Source: Comamonadaceae bacterium
GTDB taxonomy: Bacteria > Pseudomonadota > Gammaproteobacteria > Burkholderiales > Burkholderiaceae_C
Direction of reading: 5' to 3'
Assembly (NCBI GenBank): GCA_947448745.1
Contig: CANFOQ010000002.1
Location: forward strand, 41,778 to 105,777
DNA: 64,000 nucleotides
The position numbers and the translations under genes were made by a program. Below, piece after piece: positions 1 through 8,378 of the stretch (the first letter of the stretch is position 1; every line of letters starts with the position of its first letter). The notes beneath the pieces are model-generated. The model saw only the letters and a list, made by a program, of their open reading frames with translations, ran no database searches and was not told where the DNA came from.

Positions 1-1659
1 ATCTTTGCAGTGACCGTGATTGCCTTGCTCTTAAGCTGGTGGGTCTCGGTGTTTTTTGTGCCCTACATGGGCACCTGGCTGCTCAAGGTCAAGCCGCACC
101 GACCTGGTGACCCACCCACCGAGTTGTTTGACTCGGCTTTTTATGTAGGATTTCGCCATGCCGTGAATTGGTGTGTCACGCACCGTTGGCTGACGATTGG
201 CGCCACGATTTTGATTTTTGCGCTCGGCATCGTGGGCATGGGCAAGGTGCAACAGCAGTTCTTCCCAGACTCCAGCCGACCTGAAATCATGATGGACATT
301 TGGCTGCCTGAAGGCGCGTCATTTGAAGCCAATGAGGCCATCAGCCAGCGTGTTGAACAACGCTTGTTGAAGTTGGAAGGCGTTGAAGCTTTGAGCGTGT
401 GGGTGGGTTCGGGCGTGCCGCGCTTTTACCTGCCGCTGGACCAGATCTTTCCGCAAACCAATGTGTCTCAGTTCATGGTCATCCCGAAAGATTTGAAACA
501 ACGTGAAATCTTGCGGGTGCAGTTGCCCGCGCTGATGGCCACAGAATTTCCAGAAGTGCGTGCACGCGTGAAACTGTTGCCCAACGGACCGCCAGTGCCT
601 TTCCCGGTGCAGTTCCGCGTTTCTGGCCCTGACCCCAAAGTGCTGCGTTTGCATGCCGACGAGGTGAAAGCCGCGATGCGCACCAACCCCAACACCCGTG
701 GCGTGAACGACAACTGGAACGAGTCTGTCAAAGTGCTGCGCTTGCAAGTGGACCAGGACAAGGCCCGCGCATTGGGTGTGAGCAGCCAATCCATCGCCCA
801 GGCCAGCCGGGTTTTGCTGACGGGGTCGGTGGTGGGACAGTTCCGCGAAGGCGACAAACTCATCGACATCGTGCTGCGGCAACCGCAGTCCGAGCGTCAA
901 ACCATGGCCGACCTGGCCAGCGCCTATGTGCCCACAGCGTCGGGCAAAGCCATTCCTGTGCTGCAAATCGCCCACCCGGTGTTTGATTGGGAGCCGGGGG
1001 TGATGTGGCGTGAGAACCGCGATTACGCCATCACCGTGCAGTCCGACATCGTTGAAGGCTTGCAAGGTGCCACCGTCACTGCGCAGTTGCTGCCAGAACT
1101 CAAAGCCATTGAAGCGAAATGGGGTCAACCCGATTACCGCATCAGCGTGGCAGGCGCCGTGGAGGAAAGCGCCAAGGGTTCGGCGTCCATCGCGGCAGGC
1201 GTGCCGCTCATGTTGTTTGTCACCTTCACCTTGCTCATGTTGCAGTTGCAAAGCTTCAGCCGCTCATTGCTGGTGTTTTTGACCGGCCCCTTGGGCATCG
1301 CCGGCGTGGCGGCGGCTTTGATTCTGCTGGGACGGCCTTTTGGTTTCGTGGCTTTGCTGGGCGTGATCGCCTTGCTGGGCATGATCCAGCGCAATTCGGT
1401 CATCTTGATTGATCAAATCGAACAAGACCGCGCACGTGGCGTCCCAGCCTGGGATGCGATTGTCGAGTCGGCGGTGCGGCGCTTGCGGCCCATTGTTTTG
1501 ACGGCCGCGGCGGCGGTTTTGGCCATGATTCCGCTGTCGCGCAGCGTGTTTTGGGGGCCGATGGCGGTGGCCATCATGGGTGGCTTGATTGTGGCCACGG
1601 TGCTCACCCTGTTGGCCTTGCCTGCCATGTACGCAGCTTGGTTCAGGGTCAAGCGCTGA
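1..1659 (+). CDS. RND efflux transporter, C-terminal part (5' end outside window)
   Basis: The reading frame is open to the window edge, so this is the C-terminal ~552 residues of a roughly 1000-residue inner-membrane proton-driven RND pump of the AcrB/HAE1-like superfamily. The visible part starts in a transmembrane helix, then a second periplasmic porter domain (from QQFFPDSSRPEI, with the FFP-type motif common after the central helix), then four or five hydrophobic helices at the end including GMIQRNSVILIDQI and RRLRPIVLTA, the usual RND helix 11 region. The substrate cannot be told; the partner membrane-fusion protein would lie upstream. A strong hairpin terminator follows. Confidence 0.9.
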   Translation: MFAVTVIALLLSWWVSVFFVPYMGTWLLKVKPHRPGDPPTELFDSAFYVGFRHAVNWCVTHRWLTIGATILIFALGIVGMGKVQQQFFPDSSRPEIMMDIWLPEGASFEANEAISQRVEQRLLKLEGVEALSVWVGSGVPRFYLPLDQIFPQTNVSQFMVIPKDLKQREILRVQLPALMATEFPEVRARVKLLPNGPPVPFPVQFRVSGPDPKVLRLHADEVKAAMRTNPNTRGVNDNWNESVKVLRLQVDQDKARALGVSSQSIAQASRVLLTGSVVGQFREGDKLIDIVLRQPQSERQTMADLASAYVPTASGKAIPVLQIAHPVFDWEPGVMWRENRDYAITVQSDIVEGLQGATVTAQLLPELKAIEAKWGQPDYRISVAGAVEESAKGSASIAAGVPLMLFVTFTLLMLQLQSFSRSLLVFLTGPLGIAGVAAALILLGRPFGFVALLGVIALLGMIQRNSVILIDQIEQDRARGVPAWDAIVESAVRRLRPIVLTAAAAVLAMIPLSRSVFWGPMAVAIMGGLIVATVLTLLALPAMYAAWFRVKR

Positions 1660-1714
1660 CGCCTTAAGCGCCAAGGGCAGGGCGGGTAGAATTTCGCTCT
1701 GACCGATTTTCGAT

Positions 1715-1751
1715 GGGCGGTCTGTCTTGACAGGCTGCCCTTTGCTTTTTT
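1715..1751 (+). terminator. Rho-independent terminator after the RND gene
   Basis: The sequence folds as an ~11-bp stem (1715-1725 with 1730-1740, two G-T pairs) with a CTTG loop, followed by a T-rich run at 1741-1751. It lies between the RND stop and tRNA-Leu. A TTGACA in the 3' arm (1727-1732) could alternatively be a -35 element for the tRNA, so the segment may serve both. Confidence 0.6.
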
Positions 1752-1759
1752 GTGAACCC

Positions 1760-1846
1760 GCGCGGGTGGCGAAATTGGTAGACGCACCAGGTTTAGGTCC
1801 TGACGCCAGCAATGGTGTGGGGGTTCGAGTCCCCCCCCGCGCACCA
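1760..1846 (+). tRNA. tRNA-Leu (anticodon UAG)
   Basis: The acceptor stem GCGCGGG (1760-1766) pairs with CCCGCGC (1836-1842); the anticodon loop TTTAGGT gives UAG; a long variable arm and GGTTCGAGTCC T-arm fit a class II tRNA-Leu. The 3' CCA is encoded (1844-1846). It lies 43 bp upstream of tig. Confidence 0.95.
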
Positions 1847-1889
1847 ATACCCAGCGTTGAATCGCCCCGCCTTATTTTGGAGAAGCCTG

Positions 1890-3200
1890 ATGGCCGTGAC
1901 TGTTGAAACCCTCGAAAAACTAGAACGCAAAATCACCCTGACTTTGCCCACTTCCGTCATTCAAAACGAGGTCACCACCCGTTTGAAACGCTTGGCGCGT
2001 CAAGTCAAGGTGGACGGCTTCCGTCCTGGCAAAGTGCCGATGAACATCGTCGCCCAGCGCTATGGCTACTCGGTGCATTACGAAGTGATGAACGACAAAG
2101 TGGGCGAGGCCTTCAATGTGGCCGCCAATGAAGCCCAATTGCGTGTGGCTGGTCAACCCCGCATCAGCGAAAAAGAGCAAGCTTCAGAAACAGAAATGTC
2201 GTTTGACGCCATTTTCGAGGTTTACCCCGAAGTCAAACTGAAAGACCTGGCCCAAGTCGAAGTCGAGCGCGTCACCTCTGAAGTGACCGAAGCCGCCATC
2301 GACAAAACCGTTGACATCTTGCGCAAACAACGCCGCAGCTTTGCCCAGCGCAGCCTCGAGTCTGCCGCTGCCGAAGGTGACCGCGTCACCGTGGACTTCC
2401 TTGGCAAGATCGATGGCGAACCGTTTGACGGCGGCCGTGCCGAAGACTTCCAGTTCATCATTGGCGAAGGTCAAATGTTGAAAGAATTCGAAGATGCAGC
2501 CCGCGGCATGAAGTCCGGCGAAAGCAAAACCTTCCCGCTGAAATTCCCTGATGACTATCAAGGTCGTGATGTGGCGGGCAAAACCGCCGATTTCATGGTC
2601 ACCCTGAAAAAACTCGAAGCCGCGCATTTGCCCGAGTTGACCGAAGAGTTGTGCAAGTCCTTGGGCGTGGCGGATGCCACCGTCACCGGCCTGCGCACCG
2701 ACATCCGCAACAACCTCGAGCGTGAAGTGAAATTCCGCTTGCTGGGTCGCAACAAGCAAGCCGCCTTGGACGCGCTGGTGGCCCAGGCTGAGCTGGATTT
2801 GCCCCAATCCATCGTGCAGTCTGAGCTCGATCGCATGACCGAAGGTGCTCGCGAAGAATTGAAACAACGCGGCATCAAAGACGCCGACAAAGCCCCGATT
2901 CCCGAAGACGTGTTCCGCCCGCAAGCCGAACGTCGCGTTCGCATGGGCTTGGTGGTGTCTGAAGTGGTGCGCATGCACAACCTGCAAGCCACACCCGATC
3001 AAATCAAAGCCCATGTGGAAGACTTGGCTGCCAGCTATGAAAAACCTTCCGAGGTGGCACGCTGGTATTACAGCGACAACCGTCGCATGGCGGAAGTTGA
3101 AGCCATTGTGATTGAGAACAACGTCACCAACTACGTCATGTCCTTGGTGAAAGTCAAAGACAAAAACATCAGCTTCGACGATTTGATGGGCCAGGCTTAA
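1890..3200 (+). CDS. tig: Trigger factor
   Basis: Ribosome-associated chaperone and peptidyl-prolyl isomerase, 436 aa, the usual family length. The N-terminal ribosome-binding domain carries GFRPGKVP, the family's ribosome-contact signature; the FKBP-like PPIase domain is around residues 160-245 ([20 protein letters not shown]), followed by the helical C-terminal chaperone arms. The open frame extends upstream into the tRNA, but the ATG at 1890 is preceded by TTGGAGAA and begins the conserved [14 protein letters not shown], so it is taken as the start. First gene of the conserved tig-clpP-clpX-lon block, with 26 bp to clpP. Confidence 0.97.
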   Translation: MAVTVETLEKLERKITLTLPTSVIQNEVTTRLKRLARQVKVDGFRPGKVPMNIVAQRYGYSVHYEVMNDKVGEAFNVAANEAQLRVAGQPRISEKEQASETEMSFDAIFEVYPEVKLKDLAQVEVERVTSEVTEAAIDKTVDILRKQRRSFAQRSLESAAAEGDRVTVDFLGKIDGEPFDGGRAEDFQFIIGEGQMLKEFEDAARGMKSGESKTFPLKFPDDYQGRDVAGKTADFMVTLKKLEAAHLPELTEELCKSLGVADATVTGLRTDIRNNLEREVKFRLLGRNKQAALDALVAQAELDLPQSIVQSELDRMTEGAREELKQRGIKDADKAPIPEDVFRPQAERRVRMGLVVSEVVRMHNLQATPDQIKAHVEDLAASYEKPSEVARWYYSDNRRMAEVEAIVIENNVTNYVMSLVKVKDKNISFDDLMGQA

Positions 3201-3226
3201 GGCCCGACCCCCACAGGAGAAAACGC

Positions 3227-3835
3227 ATGAGTGCAATGGATATTCAAGGCTTGGGCATGGTGCCGGTCGTCATCGAAACCAGCGGTCGTGGCGAGCGCGC
3301 CTACGACATTTACTCCAGGCTGTTGCGCGAACGCGTCATTTTCTTGGTCGGTCCGGTCAATGACCACACGGCCAATTTGGTGGTGGCGCAGTTGCTGTTT
3401 TTGGAGAGCGAGAACCCCGACAAGGACATTTCGCTCTACATCAACTCGCCTGGCGGCTCGGTGAGTGCGGGCATGGCCATATACGACACCATGCACTTCA
3501 TCAAACCCCAGGTGTCCACACTGTGCACCGGCATGGCCGCCAGCATGGGCGCTTTCTTGTTAGCTGCCGGTGCCAAAGGCAAGCGTTTTTCATTACCCAA
3601 TTCCAAAGTGATGATCCACCAACCTTTGGGTGGCACACAAGGTCAGGCCACTGAAATTGAAATTGCAGCGCGCGAAATTTTGAAAACCCGCGAACGCTTG
3701 AACCAAATGTTGGCTGAGAACACAGGCCAACCCTTGTCCCGCATCGAGGTGGACACGGAGCGCGATTACTACCTGACGGCCGAAGAAGCCAAGGCTTACG
3801 GTCTGGTGGACGATGTAATATCCAAACGTCCTTGA
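3227..3835 (+). CDS. clpP: ATP-dependent Clp protease proteolytic subunit
   Basis: Serine protease that forms the double-heptamer barrel degrading substrates fed by ClpX or ClpA. 202 aa. The catalytic triad is visible: Ser106 in GMAASMGAF, His131 in MIHQPLGG, Asp180 in [22 protein letters not shown] is the conserved substrate-groove motif. The ATG at 3227 follows CAGGAGA at good spacing. It is 24 bp upstream of clpX, which supports joint transcription with its ATPase partner. Confidence 0.98.
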   Translation: MSAMDIQGLGMVPVVIETSGRGERAYDIYSRLLRERVIFLVGPVNDHTANLVVAQLLFLESENPDKDISLYINSPGGSVSAGMAIYDTMHFIKPQVSTLCTGMAASMGAFLLAAGAKGKRFSLPNSKVMIHQPLGGTQGQATEIEIAAREILKTRERLNQMLAENTGQPLSRIEVDTERDYYLTAEEAKAYGLVDDVISKRP

Positions 3836-3859
3836 TCCTCACACAAAGGTAAGCACGGC

Positions 3860-5122
3860 ATGGCCGACAAAAAAGGAACCACCAGCGAGAAAACGCTGTA
3901 CTGCTCTTTCTGCGGCAAGAGCCAGCATGAAGTGAAAAAACTCATCGCTGGTCCCTCCGTCTTCATTTGCGACGAGTGCATCGACCTGTGCAACGACATC
4001 ATCCGTGATGAACTGCCGGCCACCGCACTGCGTGAAGGGCGTGGCGACTTGCCGACGCCCTTGGAAATCAAAAGCAACCTCGACAACTATGTGATTGGCC
4101 AGGAACCGGCCAAGCGTGCTTTGGCCGTGGCGGTCTACAACCACTACAAGCGCTTGCAGCACAAAAAGGACGCCAAAAAAGACGAGGTCGAACTCTCGAA
4201 AAGCAATATTTTGCTGATCGGCCCCACCGGCTCGGGCAAAACCCTGCTGGCGCAAACCTTGGCCCGCATGCTCGATGTGCCTTTCGTCATGTCGGACGCC
4301 ACCACCCTCACCGAAGCCGGTTATGTCGGCGAGGACGTGGAAAACATCATTCAAAAGCTGCTGCAAAACTGCAACTATGAAGTCGAGCGTGCCCAGCGCG
4401 GCATCGTCTACATCGACGAGATCGACAAAATTTCACGCAAGTCCGACAACCCATCCATCACCCGCGATGTATCCGGTGAAGGCGTGCAACAAGCCTTGCT
4501 CAAGCTCATCGAAGGCACCATGGCCAGCGTGCCGCCCCAAGGCGGTCGCAAGCACCCCAATCAAGACTTCTTGCAGGTCGACACCACCAACATCTTGTTC
4601 ATTTGCGGTGGTGCGTTTGCGGGCTTGGAAAAAGTCATTGAAAACCGCACCGAACGTTCGGGCATTGGTTTCAGCGCCGTGGTCAAAACCAAGCAAGAGC
4701 GCAGCCTCACCGAAATGTTTGGCCAGGTCGAGCCTGAAGACTTGATCAAGTTTGGCCTGATCCCCGAGTTGGTGGGTCGTTTGCCAGTGGTGGCCACGCT
4801 CAGCGAACTCACTGAAGACGCCCTCATTCAGATCCTGACCGAGCCCAAAAATGCGCTGGTCAAGCAATACGGCAAGTTGTTCGCGATGGAAGGTGTGGAG
4901 CTTGAAATTCGCCCCACCGCGCTCAAAGCCATTGCCAAAAAAGCCTTGGACCGCAAGACCGGTGCCCGTGGTCTGCGCTCCATCCTTGAACAATCGCTGA
5001 TTGACACCATGTTTGATTTGCCCAACAGCAGCAATGTGGAGAAAGTGGTGGTGGAAGAGTCCACCATCGACGAAAACAAGCCGCCGTTGCTGGTGTACCG
5101 TGAGGCCGCTAAAAAGGCCTGA
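3860..5122 (+). CDS. clpX: ATP-dependent Clp protease ATP-binding subunit ClpX
   Basis: AAA+ unfoldase that recognises tagged proteins and threads them into ClpP. 420 aa. An N-terminal C4 zinc finger (Cys15, Cys18, Cys37, Cys40) precedes the AAA+ module with Walker A GPTGSGKT near residue 120, the pore-loop motif GYVGEDVE, Walker [10 protein letters not shown], the ClpP-binding IGF loop (SGIGFSA) and a sensor 2 GARGLR. All elements are intact. A strong terminator lies immediately downstream, before lon. Confidence 0.98.
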   Translation: MADKKGTTSEKTLYCSFCGKSQHEVKKLIAGPSVFICDECIDLCNDIIRDELPATALREGRGDLPTPLEIKSNLDNYVIGQEPAKRALAVAVYNHYKRLQHKKDAKKDEVELSKSNILLIGPTGSGKTLLAQTLARMLDVPFVMSDATTLTEAGYVGEDVENIIQKLLQNCNYEVERAQRGIVYIDEIDKISRKSDNPSITRDVSGEGVQQALLKLIEGTMASVPPQGGRKHPNQDFLQVDTTNILFICGGAFAGLEKVIENRTERSGIGFSAVVKTKQERSLTEMFGQVEPEDLIKFGLIPELVGRLPVVATLSELTEDALIQILTEPKNALVKQYGKLFAMEGVELEIRPTALKAIAKKALDRKTGARGLRSILEQSLIDTMFDLPNSSNVEKVVVEESTIDENKPPLLVYREAAKKA

Positions 5123-5132
5123 TTCCCTCCCC

Positions 5133-5159
5133 GGGGCGGCTTTAGCTGCCCCTTTTTTT
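5133..5159 (+). terminator. Rho-independent terminator between clpX and lon
   Basis: An 8-bp GC-rich stem (5133-5140 with 5145-5152, one G-T pair), a TTTA loop and seven consecutive T residues at 5153-5159. It separates the tig-clpP-clpX transcript from lon, although read-through is possible because lon starts only 18 bp later. Confidence 0.85.
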
Positions 5160-5176
5160 AGATTGGAAGTTTGACC

Positions 5177-7594
5177 ATGTCTGGACAAACCCCCTTGCCC
5201 TCCGAACCCGTGGACCTGCCCTTGCTGCCCTTGCGCGATGTGGTGGTGTTCCCGCACATGGTGATTCCATTGTTCGTGGGTCGCCCCAAGAGCATCAAGG
5301 CGCTGGAAGCAGCCATGAGCGCCGACCGCAGCATCATGCTGGTGGCGCAAAAGGCCGCGGCCAAGGACGAACCCTTGGTCACCGACATGTTCGAGGTGGG
5401 CTGTGTGTCCACCATCTTGCAAATGCTCAAATTGCCCGACGGTACTGTGAAGGTGTTGGTCGAGGGCCAGCAACGCGCCACGGTCAATCGCATTGAAGAC
5501 GGCCCTTCGCACTTCAGTTGCAATCTCACCCCCGTCACCTTGCCCGAGTCTGCCGAACAAGACACCGAGGTAGAAGCCTTGCGCCGTGCGGTCATGCAGC
5601 AGTTTGACCAGTACGTGAAACTCAACAAAAAAATTCCGCCTGAAATCCTCACGTCCATTGCCAGCATCGATGACGCTGGCCGCTTGGCCGACACCATCGC
5701 AGCGCACCTGCCGCTGAAGCTGGAAAACAAACAAGCCGTGCTGGACTTGCCAGAGGTCAAAGCACGCTTGGAAAACCTGTTCACGCAGCTTGAACGCGAA
5801 GTCGACATCCTGAATGTGGACAAGCGCATCCGTGGTCGCGTCAAGCGCCAGATGGAAAAAAACCAGCGCGACTTTTATTTGAACGAACAGGTCAAAGCCA
5901 TCCAAAAAGAACTGGGTGAAGGCGAAGAGGGCGCGGACATTGAAGAGATCGAGAAGAAGATCAAAGCTGCCCGCATGTCGCCCGAGGCGCGTAAAAAGAC
6001 CGAAGGCGAGTTGAAAAAACTCAAGCTCATGTCGCCCATGTCGGCCGAGGCCACTGTGGTGCGCAACTACATCGACGTCATGGTGAATTTGCCTTGGAGC
6101 AAAAAAACCAAAATCAAGCACGACCTGATGAATGCCGAAGCGGTGTTGAACGAAGACCACTTTGGTTTGGAAAAAGTCAAAGACCGCATCCTGGAATATT
6201 TGGCGGTGCAGCAACGCGTCGACAAAGTGAAAGCGCCCATCCTGTGTTTGGTTGGCCCTCCTGGCGTGGGCAAAACCTCTTTGGGTCAGTCCATCGCCAA
6301 AGCCACCGGCCGCAAGTACGTGCGCATGGCCTTGGGTGGCATGCGTGACGAGGCTGAAATCCGTGGGCATCGCCGCACCTACATCGGCGCCTTGCCCGGC
6401 AAGGTGCTGCAAAACCTCACCAAGGTGAACACCCGCAACCCGCTGTTCTTGCTCGACGAGATCGACAAGCTTGGCGCGGACTTCCGTGGCGACCCTTCCA
6501 GTGCGTTGCTTGAGGTGCTCGACCCGGAACAAAACAACACCTTCAACGACCACTACGCCGAGGTGGACTTCGATTTGAGCGACGTCATGTTTGTGGCCAC
6601 CTCCAATTCGATGAACATCCCGCCTGCGCTGCTCGATCGCATGGAAGTGATTCGTTTGTCCGGTTACACCGAAGACGAAAAAATCAACATCGCCTTGCGC
6701 TACCTCATCCCCAAGCAGTTGAAGAACAACGGCATCAAGGAAGAAGAGTTGCTGATTGAAGAATCTGCGGTGCGCGACATCGTGCGCTACTACACCCGCG
6801 AAGCAGGTGTGCGTTCCTTGGAACGTGAGATTTCCAAAATCTGCCGCAAGGTGGTCAAGGCCTTGTTGCTGAAATCGCTCACGCCCTTGGTGAAGGTGAA
6901 CGCCGAGAACTTGAACGACTATTTAAGCGTTCGCAAATACACCTATGGCCGCGCCGAGCAAGAAAACCAAATCGGTCAGGTGGTGGGTTTGGCCTGGACC
7001 GAGGTGGGCGGCGACTTGCTCACCATCGAAGCCGCGCTCATGCCAGGCAAGGGCAACATCATCCGCACCGGTTCTTTGGGTGACGTGATGAAAGAGTCGG
7101 TGGAAGCTGCCCGCACCGTGGTGCGCAGCCGCGCCCATTCGCTGGGCATCAAGGCTGAAACCTTCGAGAAGAGCGACATCCACATCCACGTGCCAGACGG
7201 TGCCACGCCCAAAGACGGCCCCAGCGCCGGTGCTGCCATGACCCTGGCCATGGTGTCGGCGCTTACCGGCATTGCGGTGCGCAGCGACGTCGCCATGACG
7301 GGTGAAATCACCTTGCGTGGCGAAGTCACGGCCATCGGCGGCTTGAAAGAAAAGCTGCTGGCGGCACTGCGCGGCGGCATCAAAACCGTGCTCATCCCGG
7401 AAGAGAACATCAAGGACTTGCAAGAGATTCCAGACAATGTGAAACAGAATTTGGAAATCGTGCCGGTGCGTTGGCTCGACAAGGTATTGGAAATTTCCTT
7501 GGTGCGCATGCCCACACCCTTGCCGGATGAAGAACCGGTGGTGGCAGCGCCTGCCAAAGCAGATATTCCAGCAGCGGCATCTGTGAAACATTGA
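5177..7594 (+). CDS. lon: ATP-dependent endopeptidase Lon
   Basis: Cytoplasmic homo-hexameric AAA+ protease degrading misfolded and regulatory proteins. 805 aa, LonA-type: N-terminal substrate domain from [18 protein letters not shown], a coiled-coil region near residues 225-300, AAA+ Walker [10 protein letters not shown], Walker [11 protein letters not shown], and the C-terminal protease domain with the Ser683/Lys726 dyad (PKDGPSAG and GGLKEK) at the same 43-residue spacing as E. coli Lon. The ATG at 5177 with GGAAG upstream is chosen over a TTG two codons earlier. The C-terminal ~25 residues are alanine/proline-rich and variable. Confidence 0.98.
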   Translation: MSGQTPLPSEPVDLPLLPLRDVVVFPHMVIPLFVGRPKSIKALEAAMSADRSIMLVAQKAAAKDEPLVTDMFEVGCVSTILQMLKLPDGTVKVLVEGQQRATVNRIEDGPSHFSCNLTPVTLPESAEQDTEVEALRRAVMQQFDQYVKLNKKIPPEILTSIASIDDAGRLADTIAAHLPLKLENKQAVLDLPEVKARLENLFTQLEREVDILNVDKRIRGRVKRQMEKNQRDFYLNEQVKAIQKELGEGEEGADIEEIEKKIKAARMSPEARKKTEGELKKLKLMSPMSAEATVVRNYIDVMVNLPWSKKTKIKHDLMNAEAVLNEDHFGLEKVKDRILEYLAVQQRVDKVKAPILCLVGPPGVGKTSLGQSIAKATGRKYVRMALGGMRDEAEIRGHRRTYIGALPGKVLQNLTKVNTRNPLFLLDEIDKLGADFRGDPSSALLEVLDPEQNNTFNDHYAEVDFDLSDVMFVATSNSMNIPPALLDRMEVIRLSGYTEDEKINIALRYLIPKQLKNNGIKEEELLIEESAVRDIVRYYTREAGVRSLEREISKICRKVVKALLLKSLTPLVKVNAENLNDYLSVRKYTYGRAEQENQIGQVVGLAWTEVGGDLLTIEAALMPGKGNIIRTGSLGDVMKESVEAARTVVRSRAHSLGIKAETFEKSDIHIHVPDGATPKDGPSAGAAMTLAMVSALTGIAVRSDVAMTGEITLRGEVTAIGGLKEKLLAALRGGIKTVLIPEENIKDLQEIPDNVKQNLEIVPVRWLDKVLEISLVRMPTPLPDEEPVVAAPAKADIPAAASVKH

Positions 7595-7628
7595 AAGCAG
7601 GTCAGCGCAAAGTGGGTCGTTTTTAGGC

Positions 7629-7634
7629 TATACT
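7629..7634 (+). promoter_or_regulatory. Candidate -10 element for tRNA-Gly/tRNA-Cys
   Basis: TATACT lies 11 bp before the first base of tRNA-Gly, correctly placed for transcription starting near 7641. No convincing -35 hexamer is seen at 16-18 bp, so only the -10 is proposed. Confidence 0.4.
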
Positions 7635-7645
7635 TTGCGGCTTCT

Positions 7646-7721
7646 GCGGGAGTAGCTCAGTTGGTAGAGCGCAACCTTGCCAAGGTTGAGGTCGCGAGTT
7701 CGAGCCTCGTCTCCCGCTCCA
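7646..7721 (+). tRNA. tRNA-Gly (anticodon GCC)
   Basis: GCGGGAG (7646-7652) pairs with CTCCCGC (7711-7717); the anticodon loop between AACCT and AGGTT reads GCC; a GTTCGAGCC T-arm and encoded CCA (7719-7721) are present. Typical 76-nt class I tRNA. Confidence 0.96.
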
Positions 7722-7725
7722 ATTT

Positions 7726-7756
7726 AAAAAGGGAAGCTATGCTTCCCTTTTTTCTC
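7726..7756 (+). terminator. Hairpin with T-run between tRNA-Gly and tRNA-Cys
   Basis: AAAAAGGGAAGC and GCTTCCCTTTTTT form a symmetric hairpin around TAT, followed by TCTC. It looks like a Rho-independent terminator or processing hairpin separating the two tRNAs. Confidence 0.6.
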
Positions 7757-7761
7757 TTAAC

Positions 7762-7835
7762 GGCGTGGTAGCAAAGCGGTTATGCACCGGATTGCAAATC
7801 CGTGTAGGTCGGTTCGACTCCGGCCCACGCCTCCA
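7762..7835 (+). tRNA. tRNA-Cys (anticodon GCA), intact copy at the left end of the integrated element
   Basis: GGCGTGG (7762-7768) pairs with CCACGCC (7825-7831); the anticodon loop gives GCA; CCA is encoded at 7833-7835. The 3' 48 nt (7788-7835) are repeated exactly at 21300-21347, so the gene's 3' part is now supplied by the inserted element and the gene is rebuilt intact. Confidence 0.97.
7788..7835 (+). repeat. Left attachment site (attL), 48-bp direct repeat
   Basis: This 48-bp segment covers the anticodon arm to the CCA end of tRNA-Cys and is identical to 21300-21347. The repeat stops at a mismatch on both sides (7787/21299 and 7836/21348). A tyrosine integrase lies just inside the other copy, the classic arrangement of a tRNA-integrated element. 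Confidence 0.93.
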
Positions 7836-7893
7836 TATCAGATATACCTTAAAAGAGTAGTAACTGCTAACTTAATACGAGCCAGCTACTTTG

Positions 7894-7912
7894 TGTAGCC
7901 ACCATGTAGCCA
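7894..7912 (+). repeat. Left pair of TGTAGCCA repeats (candidate integrase arm sites)
   Basis: TGTAGCCA occurs at 7894-7901 and 7905-7912, 11 bp apart. The same 18-bp block GTAGCCACCATGTAGCCA recurs in the same orientation at 21154-21171 near the other end. Tandem arm-type sites flanking the core are the normal binding targets of bivalent tyrosine integrases. Confidence 0.6.
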
Positions 7913-8125
7913 TAGGGGTATTTATTTTTTTATAGAGGTTCATTTTTTGAATTGCTAGGGCAATCGTTTTTAAAAAGAATAAGCTACTAACTTCAAGCAC
8001 TGCGTTACTTTGGCGAACCGCTCCCGCCTGCCGATCGATGAAATAGAGCCTTGTCGCGCTTTGTAATTTATTACACACCATTAGTCATATCAATAGTTGA
8101 TGGCTTACGGCACTTGTTTTGTCTT

Positions 8126-8149
8126 AAACAAACAAACAAACAAACAAAC
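8126..8149 (+). repeat. (AAAC)6 simple sequence repeat
   Basis: Six perfect tandem AAAC units followed by an AAAG, about 230 bp before the adhesin start codon. Tetranucleotide tracts in front of surface-protein genes are a known source of slipped-strand phase variation in other bacteria; here that role is inferred. Confidence 0.85.
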
Positions 8150-8258
8150 AAAGCAAATCTTTGAATGTGAATAGACACTTTTGATTATTTTAATATTATT
8201 AGCATTTAACAATCCATTTATTGATATAAATGGTATATAAGTAGCAATATTTAAACTA

Positions 8259-8296
8259 TTGCAAGCTTTTGCAAGGTTATAGAAGATTCTTGCAAG
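8259..8296 (+). promoter_or_regulatory. Three helically phased TTGCAAG boxes upstream of the adhesin
   Basis: TTGCAAG occurs at 8259-8265, 8269-8275 and 8290-8296. Start-to-start distances of 10 and 21 bp place the boxes on one face of the helix. They end 82 bp before the adhesin ATG and are a candidate activator or repressor array. Confidence 0.45.
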
Positions 8297-8378
8297 TTTT
8301 GTAAATTTAACAAGTTAATATGAAGTGTTATCCCGCTTTTATCGGGAGCCAACCAACCTGTTTTCACCGGGGACTACC

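Larger units (their letters stand above)
7836..8378. other. AT-rich 543-bp intergenic region upstream of the giant adhesin
   Basis: No convincing gene is seen. The region holds the left arm-type repeats (7894-7912), a six-copy AAAC tetranucleotide tract (8126-8149), three TTGCAAG boxes (8259, 8269, 8290) and a small hairpin in the presumed leader (TCCCG 8331-8335 with CGGGA 8343-8347). TATATAAG near 8234-8241 could be part of a promoter, but no well-spaced -35 was found. Confidence 0.6.

Noticed and set aside
2184..3236. 350-codon minus-strand open frame across tig
   Set aside because: Antisense shadow of trigger factor; no motif and abnormal His/Phe richness.
4433..6553. 706-codon minus-strand open frame across clpX and lon
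   Set aside because: It is antisense to two clear essential genes and has the His/Gln/Val-rich composition typical of a shadow frame in GC-rich DNA.
7872..8081. 69-codon minus-strand frame left of the adhesin
   Set aside because: It spans the arm-type repeats, has no ribosome-binding site and no recognisable sequence.
8126..8149. CRISPR-like or iteron array
   Set aside because: The 4-bp unit has no spacers and only six copies; it is a simple sequence repeat.
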